NCBI GenBank assembly: GCA_027324025.1
Contig: DAHVYW010000093.1
Coordinates: forward strand, 1 to 30,230
Length of the DNA: 30,230 nucleotides
Direction of reading: 5' to 3'
Origin: JAJZQD01 sp021847735
GTDB lineage: Bacteria; Bacillota; Thermincolia; Thermincolales; UBA2595
A program made the translations under genes and the position numbers. Position 1 is the stretch's first letter, and each line of letters opens with the position of its first letter. This document shows, one piece after another, positions 19,101-25,272 of this stretch. The notes beneath the pieces are model-generated. The model did not search any database, was not told where the DNA came from, and was given only the letters and a program-made list of their open reading frames with translations.

Positions 19101-19181
19101 AATGAATATGGCCGCTGCCCGCTTTGTTTTCCTATTTAACAAGGGCGCCGGTCCTGTTTTGATTTTTTTTATTTTCAGCAT
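13137..19181 (-). CDS. Giant multiheme c-type cytochrome, 25 CxxCH motifs with seven Ig-like repeats
   Basis: A 2014-residue secreted or surface cytochrome, likely for long-range extracellular electron transfer. ATG 19181 is chosen because GGAG lies nine bases upstream; the in-frame TTG at 19190 abuts that site. A basic N-terminus and a hydrophobic segment (about 23-44) form a signal or anchor. A beta-rich domain follows to about 219, then seven Ig-like repeats of 96-100 residues (220-897, Big_5-like, each opening near D-T-T-P-P). The rest holds 25 CxxCH motifs by my count, first at C915 and last at C1956, about one per 42 residues, often as CxxCHxxHG. One motif is CHDCH. The C-terminus ends with a non-heme two-cysteine tail. 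I see no SLH domain or sortase motif. Neighbours encode NHL propellers and its likely maturases. Confidence 0.95.
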   Translation of the reverse strand: MLKIKKIKTGPAPLLNRKTKRAAAIFISLLLTGILLTVYYLLPVMGAPVDVLNGNGSLDNSTQVNAFTLTNVTGTNSWALDTTTFYAGTGSGRLRSPTGNNISYNGYAYYRFTTTKVPVSTSLNVAYRKAYTNGQPSSGNWTVQAEIWQVGGGAALQTIPINSGNANVSWTNLTNQNVTAITNMNTQYELRLVQHGRTGANSSAYSTTWFDSVQLNVNYDSTPPQVVSASAPTDHNVDVVFNEPLNPASAQTISNYSISPGLNITGAVLQADNKTVRLTTATQVFGTNYTVTVNNVSDISGNAMTTPGTAAFTGVDTTPPTVISATPVSDNTVNIKFSESVDLATAQNVANYSISPSLAVTSAVLQADLQTVQLTTANQTYGTNYTVTAANVKDIAGNVISSGNSAAFTGIDTTPPSVVSATPVTDKTVNVLFSEAVDSATAQNPANYAIAPGLTVASAALQADQKTVLLTTTTAQTKGTSYTVTVTGVKDTHNNAISGSNTATFTGIDTTPPQVVSTTVVNDTTVNLLFNEQVDSTTAQTAASYTVSPALAVNGAVLQADGKTVQLTTAVQTWQTVYTVTVAGVKDTSGNVITGNNTASFTGTDNTPPTVVSAAPVNDVTVDVMFSEKVDGSTAQILTNYVISPSLGVSGAVLQADGKTVRLTTAKQTYQTSYNVTVNGVRDLAGNTLGGNNTAAFLGADTTPPAVVSASDVNYNTVNVVFSEKVDTLTAQTTSNYSISPSLIVKSAVTQSDGVTVKLSTSAQTGGTTYTLTVTGVKDLAGNTVGAANNTAAFIGTSPPVSAAPKVLSASAPDNSTVEIIFSATMDPITTQNAANYSILPALGITGASLEGDGVTVKLTTATQTAGTAYTVTVSNVQDIYGNIIGSSNNTATFTGSGLSTKNPHGSYVNDTNQCAKCHLTHNGQGISLINKPTQTQACYLCHDAGGQSQYDVADQFGKTAPYASSHHKVPEGTQACSDCHNPHDGGKDSQGSSVHWPRLLQSSASPTTNGGNQFCFSCHQSARGTTGAINSATYPAVGVGHNKSTYTVNGVTPFNPVSGTGISCAGCHESHGSSLVKLLRTNPNNDATYVTGDNKSQCYECHSGASADNRYLGQALYDNTTYDPHSLTGSANTNASYPGVTGQAGQCANCHDPHGSANGTSKVAMKTIRGVYNDGKTSYSASDFTFCFSCHNSTSANSKYDIQTPYNDIKGGHYIKTAGGSLAVGSKLLCEDCHSLHGSANNNKHLMKDSLGSNLGDGRNECLACHQTGKVVEGITMSAPPSTVPEHSGTTTACLNCHGSAHIPNSGVSSGGVDCNTCHSSVAVAVSSTTSGFHHLMSNTAATYTTTQNGARNCLSCHVDHNKFNNQKAFNLKANYSESFPTSDTTAGQNSDFNAGDTTYGGLCLSCHQNQQTKSYVQPDGTTATPPLSISGFANSAHNYTATSVFGDSTVFKANCVKCHNDDMTKDKQTSTNKFSTHNSSYQRILSPFGDATLTDPLKQQFCFKCHNTTGDQYGTAMSALAKGIQNEFTMASKHDITGASGAQLTCVNCHGPHSASKNPLSAGLSNSDISDPANTLNPFTTASGDISKFCAGCHNSSPPTAVNNGSALVPYSVVFPNGNITSNGGGWNKSAYTGASPAGHYTQGYQCDKCHDNHGSPYSRLTLLPEDPSSAPSATSGICLQCHGNQAGRPAGAANVYTDLTAGSDSTYRHPTLYNTGLHSDTETFPQSTANRHADCHDCHDPHSANNGNPKTVNTTTNTAPAASNDLRNATGVTVSTWPAAWNTVPGGNYTFGTVTNEYELCFKCHSSFNGNFPAPPAGAIAETDIAKEFNPNNASFHFLGIGTSTSKTNAGTYVSPFNTNSKLYCTSCHGAAGTAVTSPGAIHGSSNRYILKAPYTTSTGTSGTGNDLCFKCHDPNTYGGVGSNPNTAASASGFSNSSKGNLHVYRTKHRVACVKCHSAVPHGSQNKKLLVTNSDPAPYNNGSQIVISSWGSTNNWQQSNCNHKAQGSGCN
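16491..18524 (-). repeat. Seven tandem Ig-like repeats (about 290 bp each) in the giant cytochrome
   Basis: Repeat units begin (minus strand) at 18524, 18236, 17948, 17657, 17369, 17081 and 16790, giving lengths of 96, 96, 97, 96, 96, 97 and 100 codons. Shared features are DTTPPxVVSA near the start, VNVxFSExVD, an NYSISPxL segment, LQADGKTVxLTT, YTVTVxGVKDxxGN, and a closing NNTAxFTG. The units have diverged at the DNA level, and the last one (opening SPPVSAAP) is the most different. Confidence 0.92.
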
Positions 19182-19241
19182 AAGCTTCAACTCCTGGTGG
19201 TCTAACTATTGAAACCGGTTGCCTGACACTTATTTGGTAAT

Positions 19242-20207
19242 CTATTTTTTGTATCCCCAGACCTGGACCAGCCCGGTTCCCCTGTCAGCCACATAAATCC
19301 TGCCGGTCCCGTCCACAAAAATATATGACGGATATACAAAATTGCCGGCCGGTGAACCCTTGCCATCAATACTGAACAGCTCTTTACCCTGGAGTGACAT
19401 TACATGGACTGTACCGTTAACCGTATCGGCCACCACTAACCTGTTGAGGCTGTCAATACTCATTCCTCTTACGAGGGAGAAAGCCTGGGGCGGTTCACCC
19501 CAACTTCTGACGGTGGAAGTTACCAGACCGTTGGAATTAATCTCTTTAACGGCAAAATTCCCGCTGTCGGCAACCCATATGCTGTGGGAAGAGGGGTTAA
19601 CAACAAGCTCCTGGGGATATTTTAATGAAAAGAAAATGGGTTTAACCTTACGGACGATTTTTCCTTTGGGAGTTACAACCAGTATTTGATGATTCATTAA
19701 GTCAGAAATATATATTTGGCCGTCTTGGTCAATAACCAAGGCCCCGGGTCTTATTTTCTGTTTTGCTTCGATAAGGGTCTTTTTGTATTTTCCTCCCTTA
19801 GAGAAAACCCTTACATTTGAGTTAACGGAATCAGAGATCACCAAATCCCCGCTTTTCAGGAATCCGATGCCGTAAGGATAGCCAAAGCCGCTGTGACCGG
19901 TACCCTTTTGGCCAAAGCTCCTGTAATACTTGCCATCAGGTAAATACACTTTAACACTGTAATCACCGGCATCAGTAACATAGATCCGCCCTTTTTCGTC
20001 TATCGCCAGCGAAATGGGCTGTTTAAGTTTTCCTTTGTCACCATCTCCCAGAGCAAACAAAAACTGCGGCTTTTCCTCAACTTTTTTGGGTAAAACGGCA
20101 GCGGCAGGGGTAGCCGTCACCGGCAGGTAATCTATCGCAGAGTACACCCCAAAGCCGAAGATTAAGGCCAGGGATAATATTATCAAAATCAGTTTTTTAA
20201 GCTGCAT
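19242..20207 (-). CDS. Membrane-anchored six-bladed NHL-repeat protein (copy 2)
   Basis: A 321-residue protein. ATG 20207 is preceded by AAAGGAG at good spacing and starts directly before the hydrophobic segment LILIILSLALIFGFGVYS; an in-frame upstream extension to 20327 has no signal logic. After the anchor, PQFLFALGDGDKGKLKQP opens a propeller of six NHL blades, seen as (GR)IYVTDAGD, LVISDSVN, IYISDLMN, IWVADSGN, LVVADTVN and IYVADRGT. NHL propellers usually bind proteins or ligands; there is no visible catalytic motif. It is a paralogue of the gene at 21733-22746 and lies 60 bp before the giant cytochrome, suggesting a structural or assembly role outside the membrane. Confidence 0.88.
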   Translation of the reverse strand: MQLKKLILIILSLALIFGFGVYSAIDYLPVTATPAAAVLPKKVEEKPQFLFALGDGDKGKLKQPISLAIDEKGRIYVTDAGDYSVKVYLPDGKYYRSFGQKGTGHSGFGYPYGIGFLKSGDLVISDSVNSNVRVFSKGGKYKKTLIEAKQKIRPGALVIDQDGQIYISDLMNHQILVVTPKGKIVRKVKPIFFSLKYPQELVVNPSSHSIWVADSGNFAVKEINSNGLVTSTVRSWGEPPQAFSLVRGMSIDSLNRLVVADTVNGTVHVMSLQGKELFSIDGKGSPAGNFVYPSYIFVDGTGRIYVADRGTGLVQVWGYKK

Positions 20208-20260
20208 TTTCCCAACTCCTTTTTTTGGTATGTACGAGAAAAATGCAAAGATACCGGGAA

Positions 20261-20298
20261 CCGGTTTGTGGAAAACCGGCCCCCGACATGTAATCGGG
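20261..20298 (-). other. Two adjacent hairpins between the six-heme cytochrome and the second NHL gene
   Basis: On the minus strand CCCGA/TCGGG (20282-20298) is followed at once by CCGGTTT/AAACCGG (20261-20279), extended by GGG/CCC with a bulge. No clean U-tract follows (GGTATCTTTGCATTTTT), so this is a weak terminator, an mRNA processing signal or a stabiliser between the two genes. Confidence 0.4.
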
Positions 20299-20342
20299 AC
20301 AAAACTTTGTTTGGCATACATAATCATATTACCTGGAACCTG

Positions 20343-21602
20343 TTATTTCTTGTGACAGTCTTCGCATACCTGCATGTTTGGCAGCCGTTTTAACATAGTG
20401 CTGTTGTTTGTGCCATTTGGTTCATAGGTTGGATTTGTACCTGTTACCACTGTACCGTGGGCATAGTGGCAGCTGATACATGTTACCTGTGGCGAAGCGT
20501 AACCCGGGTCACCCGTTTCCAATGGCAGGGAGGTTGTTAGGGTTCCGCCTGTGTAATAGTAGTTAGTCAGCGGCACGTCAACGGCGTGACGGTAAACGGA
20601 CTGGGTCCCCCGGCCTGAACCGGCAATTACGTCAAACTTGTCATGGCAGAGAGCACAGTAAACACTAAAGCCTGCAACGTAATTCGCGGTTTCACCGGCG
20701 GCGCCGGTTTTCGGGAAGGCCTTTACAGTAACTGCGGTATCGGTACTCCAGACTTTGGACTTTAGGATTCTGTAGTTGCCATCATTATCGTGACCGTTAT
20801 GGCAGGAAATACAGGTCATGGTGTTTCCGGCGTAGGAACCGTTTAAGCTGCCGACGGTAGGTGTGCCTTTGGTGCTGCCCGGAATCAGGGAAACAGTGCC
20901 TTCGATATCGTGCCGCGAAGTAACCGTTGTTCCCACACCCCAAAGGTTCTGGTCAGGTAACCGGGGTGTGGCTTCAGTACCAAAAGGTCCGCCCAGAGTC
21001 TTGCCCCAGGTGGCAGTAGTTACGGTATACTTCAAGGTGGCCGGGTCTAGGGTGGCATTACCCAGTAAAACCCTGCCCTGCTGTACATCATAGCGGCTGC
21101 CGGTAGTTGTGTTGGTGGAGTGGCAGGTATAGCAAAGGCTCTTGGTATCCGTCCCCTTTAACAACTTGGCCTGGGTAGCGTTGTGGGTAATGTGGCAGCC
21201 CTTGCACATATCGGTGTTGTCTGAGAAATTGGCATGGCCGTGGTTGTTTGGCGGCATTACATCCACATACTTGTACCCATCTGCAAGGTTGTCCTTAATT
21301 CTCACATAATAGAGTTTAAAGTCCACCATGGTAGCAGTAAATTTGTAATTTGGGGCTATGTTGCCGGCATCAGGGGTTGCCGCGATCCATGCTGCCCCCC
21401 CGTCGCCGGTGTACTCCAGGGAGAAACCTGACCCGGTACCGGCTGTTGGTGCAGCACTAAACTGAAAAGTTACACTGGCATTGGGAGGGGACGGGTCGTT
21501 CACATTCACCTGAACCCTGGTTGGCAGTGCCGCAAAAGCAGGAGCACTTAAAACAATCACCAGCAAAACCCCGAACAAGGTACCTATTAAAATTTTCCTC
21601 AC
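20343..21602 (-). CDS. Secreted six-heme c-type cytochrome
   Basis: A 419-residue cytochrome starting at GTG 21602, which has a near-perfect AAGGAGGTGA site five bases upstream; the open frame extends further, but that start would put 22 extra residues before the signal peptide. The signal peptide VRKILIGTLFGVLLVIVLSA is likely cut after AFA. Next comes a beta-sandwich (fibronectin-like) domain of about 90 residues, then six CxxCH motifs (CKGCH, CYTCH, CISCH, CALCH, CISCH, CEDCH), the last one four residues from the C-terminus. The spacing with extra His residues (CHITHN, CHNGH, CHYAHG) suggests bis-His hemes of the doubled-CxxCH type. It may hand electrons between the membrane and the giant cytochrome; that role is inferred from location only. 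Confidence 0.93.
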   Translation of the reverse strand: MRKILIGTLFGVLLVIVLSAPAFAALPTRVQVNVNDPSPPNASVTFQFSAAPTAGTGSGFSLEYTGDGGAAWIAATPDAGNIAPNYKFTATMVDFKLYYVRIKDNLADGYKYVDVMPPNNHGHANFSDNTDMCKGCHITHNATQAKLLKGTDTKSLCYTCHSTNTTTGSRYDVQQGRVLLGNATLDPATLKYTVTTATWGKTLGGPFGTEATPRLPDQNLWGVGTTVTSRHDIEGTVSLIPGSTKGTPTVGSLNGSYAGNTMTCISCHNGHDNDGNYRILKSKVWSTDTAVTVKAFPKTGAAGETANYVAGFSVYCALCHDKFDVIAGSGRGTQSVYRHAVDVPLTNYYYTGGTLTTSLPLETGDPGYASPQVTCISCHYAHGTVVTGTNPTYEPNGTNNSTMLKRLPNMQVCEDCHKK

Positions 21603-21607
21603 TTGAA

Positions 21608-21617
21608 TCACCTCCTT
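21608..21617 (-). promoter_or_regulatory. Strong Shine-Dalgarno site that fixes a GTG start
   Basis: AAGGAGGTGA matches the anti-Shine-Dalgarno sequence fully and ends five bases before GTG 21602. It decides the six-heme cytochrome start and implies high translation. Confidence 0.85.
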
Positions 21618-21732
21618 CCTTAGAACAAGTCGATAGCCTGAATCCGAAAAGGGACCTATCCTGATCAAATTCCAGGTAAGTGTTAGGCATGGAGGCTGGC
21701 ATTCAAGTACCCGTGAATAACCCTTGTCAAGC

Positions 21733-22746
21733 CTAATAAGAAAATACCGATATTCTGTTGTTCTCGCGGTCGGTTACAAAAAACCTGTTCCCTTTAACCG
21801 CCATTCCGTTGGGATAATCGAACTGACCGTTGTCTGTACCCTTTTCACCGAAAGTGTATAAGAGTTTACCGCGGTCTTTACCGTCAAACACCTGTACTTT
21901 GTGCTGGAAGGTGTCAACAACGAAAATCCTGCCGTTCTTATCTGTATCAATACCTCGCGGTAGAGCCATATCGGCTTTTGCACCACCGGAAGTGCCAAGC
22001 ATATACAGGAATTTCCCTTTGGGGTCAAAAACCTCTACCCGGCTGTTATTGGAATCAGACACGTAGACATTCCCGTTTTTGTCCACCGTCAGGTCATTGG
22101 CGTACTGGAACTTCCCTGGTGTACTGCCCGGAGAACCAAACTGGAACTTGAACTTGCCGTCCTGGTCAAAAACCAGCACTCTTTGGTAGAACACGTCTGA
22201 TATATACACGTCGCCTTTTTGACCTACGGCGACGCCTACAGGAACAAAGGCCCCGACTTTTTTGCCAAGGTTCTTGTCGACAAAAGTTTTAACAAAATTA
22301 CCGCCGGTACTGTACTCTAATACCCTAAAGTTGTTACCGTCAGTAACGTAAACCCGGTCCTGCCAAACGGCAATCCCGGCCGAACCTTGCAGTGCCGGGG
22401 CTTTACCGCCTTTGCCCAGCTTGTAAAGAAACTTCCCTCCGGAATTAAAAACTTTAATTTCCGAGTTGCCTGTATCTGCTACATAAACATTACCGCGGTC
22501 GTCCACATCAACAGCCAGGGGCTTGTTTAGACTACCCGGCTGATTTGGGCGGTCACCGAAATTGAAAAGAAAGTGTGGCGGCACTGAGACATTAACTGGA
22601 GCAGCGGCAGAGACAAAGTCAGGCGCTGATTTGTGAAGGAAATAGTAACCGAAATACCCGGCAACCACGATAAAAATAATCAGGATAATATTGAGCAGTG
22701 TTTGGATATTCATTTGCCGTGGTGCTAGACTTTTTGCGTGACTCAT
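21733..22746 (-). CDS. Membrane-anchored six-bladed NHL-repeat protein (copy 1)
   Basis: A 337-residue protein with an N-terminal hydrophobic anchor at about residues 17-39, followed by PPHFLFNFGDRPNQPGSLNKP and six NHL blades (NVYVADTGN, RVYVTDGNN, DVYISDVFY, NVYVSDSNN, RIFVVDTFQ, RFFVTDREN). The PxFLFxxGD entry and blade number match the gene at 19242-20207, so they are paralogues. It probably sits on the outer face of the membrane as a scaffold or sensor for the cytochromes, without visible catalytic residues. No ribosome site lies directly before ATG 22746; instead a good site is separated from it by a hairpin at 22755-22775. It follows the TPR gene by 61 bp. Confidence 0.88.
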   Translation of the reverse strand: MSHAKSLAPRQMNIQTLLNIILIIFIVVAGYFGYYFLHKSAPDFVSAAAPVNVSVPPHFLFNFGDRPNQPGSLNKPLAVDVDDRGNVYVADTGNSEIKVFNSGGKFLYKLGKGGKAPALQGSAGIAVWQDRVYVTDGNNFRVLEYSTGGNFVKTFVDKNLGKKVGAFVPVGVAVGQKGDVYISDVFYQRVLVFDQDGKFKFQFGSPGSTPGKFQYANDLTVDKNGNVYVSDSNNSRVEVFDPKGKFLYMLGTSGGAKADMALPRGIDTDKNGRIFVVDTFQHKVQVFDGKDRGKLLYTFGEKGTDNGQFDYPNGMAVKGNRFFVTDRENNRISVFSY

Positions 22747-22754
22747 ATCTTTAC

Positions 22755-22786
22755 GGCAGGGAGGTCCCCCCTGCCTTCACCCCTTT
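22755..22786 (-). promoter_or_regulatory. Ribosome site separated from its start codon by a hairpin
   Basis: AAAGGGGTGA (22777-22786) lies 30 nt before ATG 22746, too far for normal initiation. Between them a GGCAGGG/CCCTGCC stem with a 7-nt loop (22755-22775) would remove 21 nt and bring the spacing to about 9 nt. This suggests structure-dependent translation of the NHL protein. Confidence 0.5.
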
Positions 22787-22807
22787 CCCTGATTTGGGCT
22801 GAATCGA

Positions 22808-23440
22808 TTATTGCTTCAGACGTTTGATTCCCTCTTTGGCCTCTTGCAGGTCAGGCACATAGCGAAGCGCCTCCCTGTATTGTTTTAAGGCTTCATCCTG
22901 CTTGCCCTGAGCTTCATAAACCATACCCAGTTCAGCCATCACATTGGCCGAAGAAGGTGAAAGCCTTAAGGCTTGTTGATACTGCGCTCTGGCCTTGTCA
23001 TATTGTTTTGACTCACGGTACACCTGGGCCAGGGTATATGCCGCCAGTTCATGAAGGGGTGCCTTTTTGAGCACCTCTTTCATTTGAAACTCGGCCTCTT
23101 GATAGTTTTTCATGTCTTTATCCACCAGACCGATGTTATACATGGCCCCGATATTCCCTTTATCTAAGCTGAGGGCTTTTTTATATTCCTGGAGTGCCTG
23201 TTCTTTCTTACCTTGTTCGTAATAGGTCCACCCTAAATTCAGATGAGCATTAACATCCTTGGGGTTAACCCGCACCTGGGCCCGAAAGGTTTCCTGGTCT
23301 CTCACGGACTGAGGCCTCTGGTCGTAACGATCCCAATACATTGTATAACCTACGGCTACCCCGGAAGCAATGAAAGCAATTGTACTAATGATTATTACGG
23401 CTATAGCTTTTTTTAAGCTAATTGTCCTCGGTGCAACCAC
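22808..23440 (-). CDS. Membrane-anchored TPR protein
   Basis: A 210-residue protein starting at GTG 23440, with AAGGATGA seven bases upstream. An N-terminal membrane segment (about residues 9-31, AIAVIIISTIAFIASGVAVG) is followed by four TPR units from about residue 60 on (DVNAHLNLGWTYYEQGKK, GNIGAMYNIGLVDKDMKN, HELAAYTLAQVYRESKQY, SANVMAELGMVYEAQGKQ) and a capping helix ending EAKEGIKRLKQ. TPRs bind other proteins; in cytochrome clusters such proteins (compare CcmH/NrfG) help assembly of apocytochromes, but homology to those is not shown here. It is the first gene of the TPR-NHL-cytochrome group. Confidence 0.88.
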   Translation of the reverse strand: MVAPRTISLKKAIAVIIISTIAFIASGVAVGYTMYWDRYDQRPQSVRDQETFRAQVRVNPKDVNAHLNLGWTYYEQGKKEQALQEYKKALSLDKGNIGAMYNIGLVDKDMKNYQEAEFQMKEVLKKAPLHELAAYTLAQVYRESKQYDKARAQYQQALRLSPSSANVMAELGMVYEAQGKQDEALKQYREALRYVPDLQEAKEGIKRLKQ

Positions 23441-23647
23441 TTCGCCTTCATCCTTTCCCTTTTCTTTCTTAGCGCGTTTCTAAATAGTTTGAACTTTTTT
23501 TAACTTTTAGAAGCACTTAGTGTGATTTCGGGGATGAGCCTGAAACTCCTGCTAAAAAGGGAGATAATCTTTCTGAAAATTGTAGACAATTTAACCATTG
23601 ATTTCATTTATACCCATTGACTCCCTGACCTGGGAAATATGTATAGC

Positions 23648-23665
23648 CGGTTATCATGATAACCG
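23648..23665. promoter_or_regulatory. Perfect 18-bp palindrome, candidate operator
   Basis: CGGTTATCATGATAACCG is a gap-free perfect palindrome about 210 bp upstream of the TPR start and three bases before TATACAT on the minus strand. Its length suits a dimeric helix-turn-helix regulator. It does not fit Rex, CcpA or CRP/FNR consensus sites that I know. Confidence 0.5.
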
Positions 23666-23709
23666 TGATTGCCCTTAGTGCCCAGACCGGAATCAAGACA
23701 CAATAACAA

Positions 23710-23733
23710 ACCGTGCATTTAACAATGCACGGT
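23710..23733 (-). terminator. Intrinsic terminator after the radical SAM gene
   Basis: ACCGTGCAT/ATGCACGGT is a perfect 9-bp stem with a 6-nt loop, 25 bp past the stop codon, followed on the transcribed strand by the T-rich TTGTTATTGT. Confidence 0.7.
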
Positions 23734-23758
23734 ACTGTATGGCTTAATTGGGTGTAAC

Positions 23759-25252
23759 TTAGTTCTTTTGCTCCAAATATTTCCTGACCTCATCCGGGAT
23801 GTCACCCATCCCGGTGAGATGCCTAACCAGAAAGGAGTTTTCCATCATTACCTTCATGGATCTCAGTAGATAATCCCTTTTAAACTCATCCCGGATAGTG
23901 TCATACTCTTTGATCTTATCCATGTAATAGCGCCGGTAGCAGTCAATGACTGCCCGGGAAATCTCCTCCATCGTCATGTTTTTGGGCCGGACTACAGGTT
24001 CTACAAAATTGTACTTTGAATAATCCTTTTCCTCTACATGCTCCTTGAGTTCATCGTAAATGTCCGCATACGGCCAGGGCGCAATCAGCAGGAAATGGGC
24101 AAAGTCCGGGTTGTAGTGTTTGGCCAGGGCCAGGGTTTCTTCAATGTGCCCCGGTTCATCATCAGGCATCCCCAGCACAAAGGAACATTCGGTCAGCATC
24201 CCGGCCTCGTTTATTAACCTGATAGCTTCCCTGGAGTGTTCGCAGGCGATGTTCTTCTTAAAGTGGTCCAGTTTGTCCTGGCTGGTGGCCTCCACCCCTA
24301 CGTAAATGTGGAGCACCCCGGCCTTTTTGTATTTCCACATAATGTCGGCATCCCTGATAATGTCACCCACACAGGTCTCCAGCAGCAGGTAAACACCGGT
24401 CTGCCGCTCAATCATCAGGTCAAGGATTTTTTCCCACCGCTCACCGTTGCGAGTGGCATACTCGTCAGACAGCATCACTACATTAACTCTGTAGGTGTCC
24501 CGGAGGTATTCCAGTTCTTCCACAAACTTCTCGGGTTTTCTCTCCCTGTAGCTGCGGTGCCAGAACTTCTGCTGGGAGCAGAAACTGCACTCATTGACGC
24601 AGCCGCGGGAAGAATTGACAATACCGAGTCTGGAACCTGGCATGACATAAAAGGAATAGTCCGCCCAATCAACCAAATCCCAAGCCGGTATCAAAGAGTC
24701 CAGGTCTTCTACAAAAGGCCTTGGCGGATTAACCCGGACCTTCCTGTCCTCCCGGTAGACAATACCTAAAACCTTGCTCAAACCGGTGTCTGACGGAAAG
24801 TCCCGCCCATCCGCCAGGCGTGGCACCCCGACTAATACTTCCATTAACTCCGGTACTGTGACTTCTCCTTCTCCCCGGACCACGATGTCTAGTGTCTCCG
24901 GGTAACCCCTCAGCAGTTCTTCATAGCAGAAATTGGCGTGGATGCCGCCAATTAAGGTAATTATTTGCGGATTAACCTCTTTGGCCGTCCGTAGTACTTC
25001 CATAGCATCATTGATAGACGAGGTGTAGGCTGTACTTCCTACAATATCAGGATTTGAGAGGGTGATACGCTCTTTTATTTGTTGGATGGTGTGACCCTTG
25101 GTCATCGCATCATATATTTCCACATCAAACCCGGCGGCCCGTACATGCCCGGCAACGTATACAAACCCGATATGAGGCCAGCTCCCGGCGGCTTCGACGA
25201 CCCCGGCGTGGTACGGTGGTGTGATGAGAAGCAGTTTTGGTTTTTGCGGCAT
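23759..25252 (-). CDS. Cobalamin-binding-domain radical SAM protein, substrate unknown
   Basis: A 497-residue protein starting at ATG 25252, with AAAGGAGG six bases upstream; an in-frame ATG at 25273 lacks a site. The N-terminal 150 residues look like a B12-binding domain of the BchE type: LLITPPYHAGV, DIVGSTAYTSS, LIGGIHANF and VVRGEGEVTVPEL, without the DxHxxG histidine of methionine synthase. The radical SAM core begins with C218, C222 and C225 in SSRGCVNECSFCSQ. The BchE-like class includes methylases and the oxygen-independent Mg-protoporphyrin ester cyclase. With no chlorophyll genes in view, a tetrapyrrole or lipid modification is possible but unproven. It lies 20 bp after the lipoprotein gene, apparently last in the resB3 operon. 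Confidence 0.9.
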   Translation of the reverse strand: MPQKPKLLLITPPYHAGVVEAAGSWPHIGFVYVAGHVRAAGFDVEIYDAMTKGHTIQQIKERITLSNPDIVGSTAYTSSINDAMEVLRTAKEVNPQIITLIGGIHANFCYEELLRGYPETLDIVVRGEGEVTVPELMEVLVGVPRLADGRDFPSDTGLSKVLGIVYREDRKVRVNPPRPFVEDLDSLIPAWDLVDWADYSFYVMPGSRLGIVNSSRGCVNECSFCSQQKFWHRSYRERKPEKFVEELEYLRDTYRVNVVMLSDEYATRNGERWEKILDLMIERQTGVYLLLETCVGDIIRDADIMWKYKKAGVLHIYVGVEATSQDKLDHFKKNIACEHSREAIRLINEAGMLTECSFVLGMPDDEPGHIEETLALAKHYNPDFAHFLLIAPWPYADIYDELKEHVEEKDYSKYNFVEPVVRPKNMTMEEISRAVIDCYRRYYMDKIKEYDTIRDEFKRDYLLRSMKVMMENSFLVRHLTGMGDIPDEVRKYLEQKN

Positions 25253-25272
25253 GGTCAGCCTCCTTTCTAGCA

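Larger units (their letters stand above)
23441..23758. other. 318-bp intergenic region with regulatory elements
   Basis: No gene is seen. It holds the radical SAM terminator (23710-23733), the 18-bp palindrome (23648-23665) and promoter-like AT-rich boxes on the minus strand (TATACAT just downstream of the palindrome, and TACAAT near 23580), none with a convincing -35 box. It probably contains the promoter of the TPR-NHL-cytochrome group. Confidence 0.55.

Noticed and set aside
20208..20327. Longer N-terminus for the second NHL protein
   Set aside because: The extra 40 residues precede the membrane anchor, overlap hairpins, and lack a ribosome site, while ATG 20207 has one.
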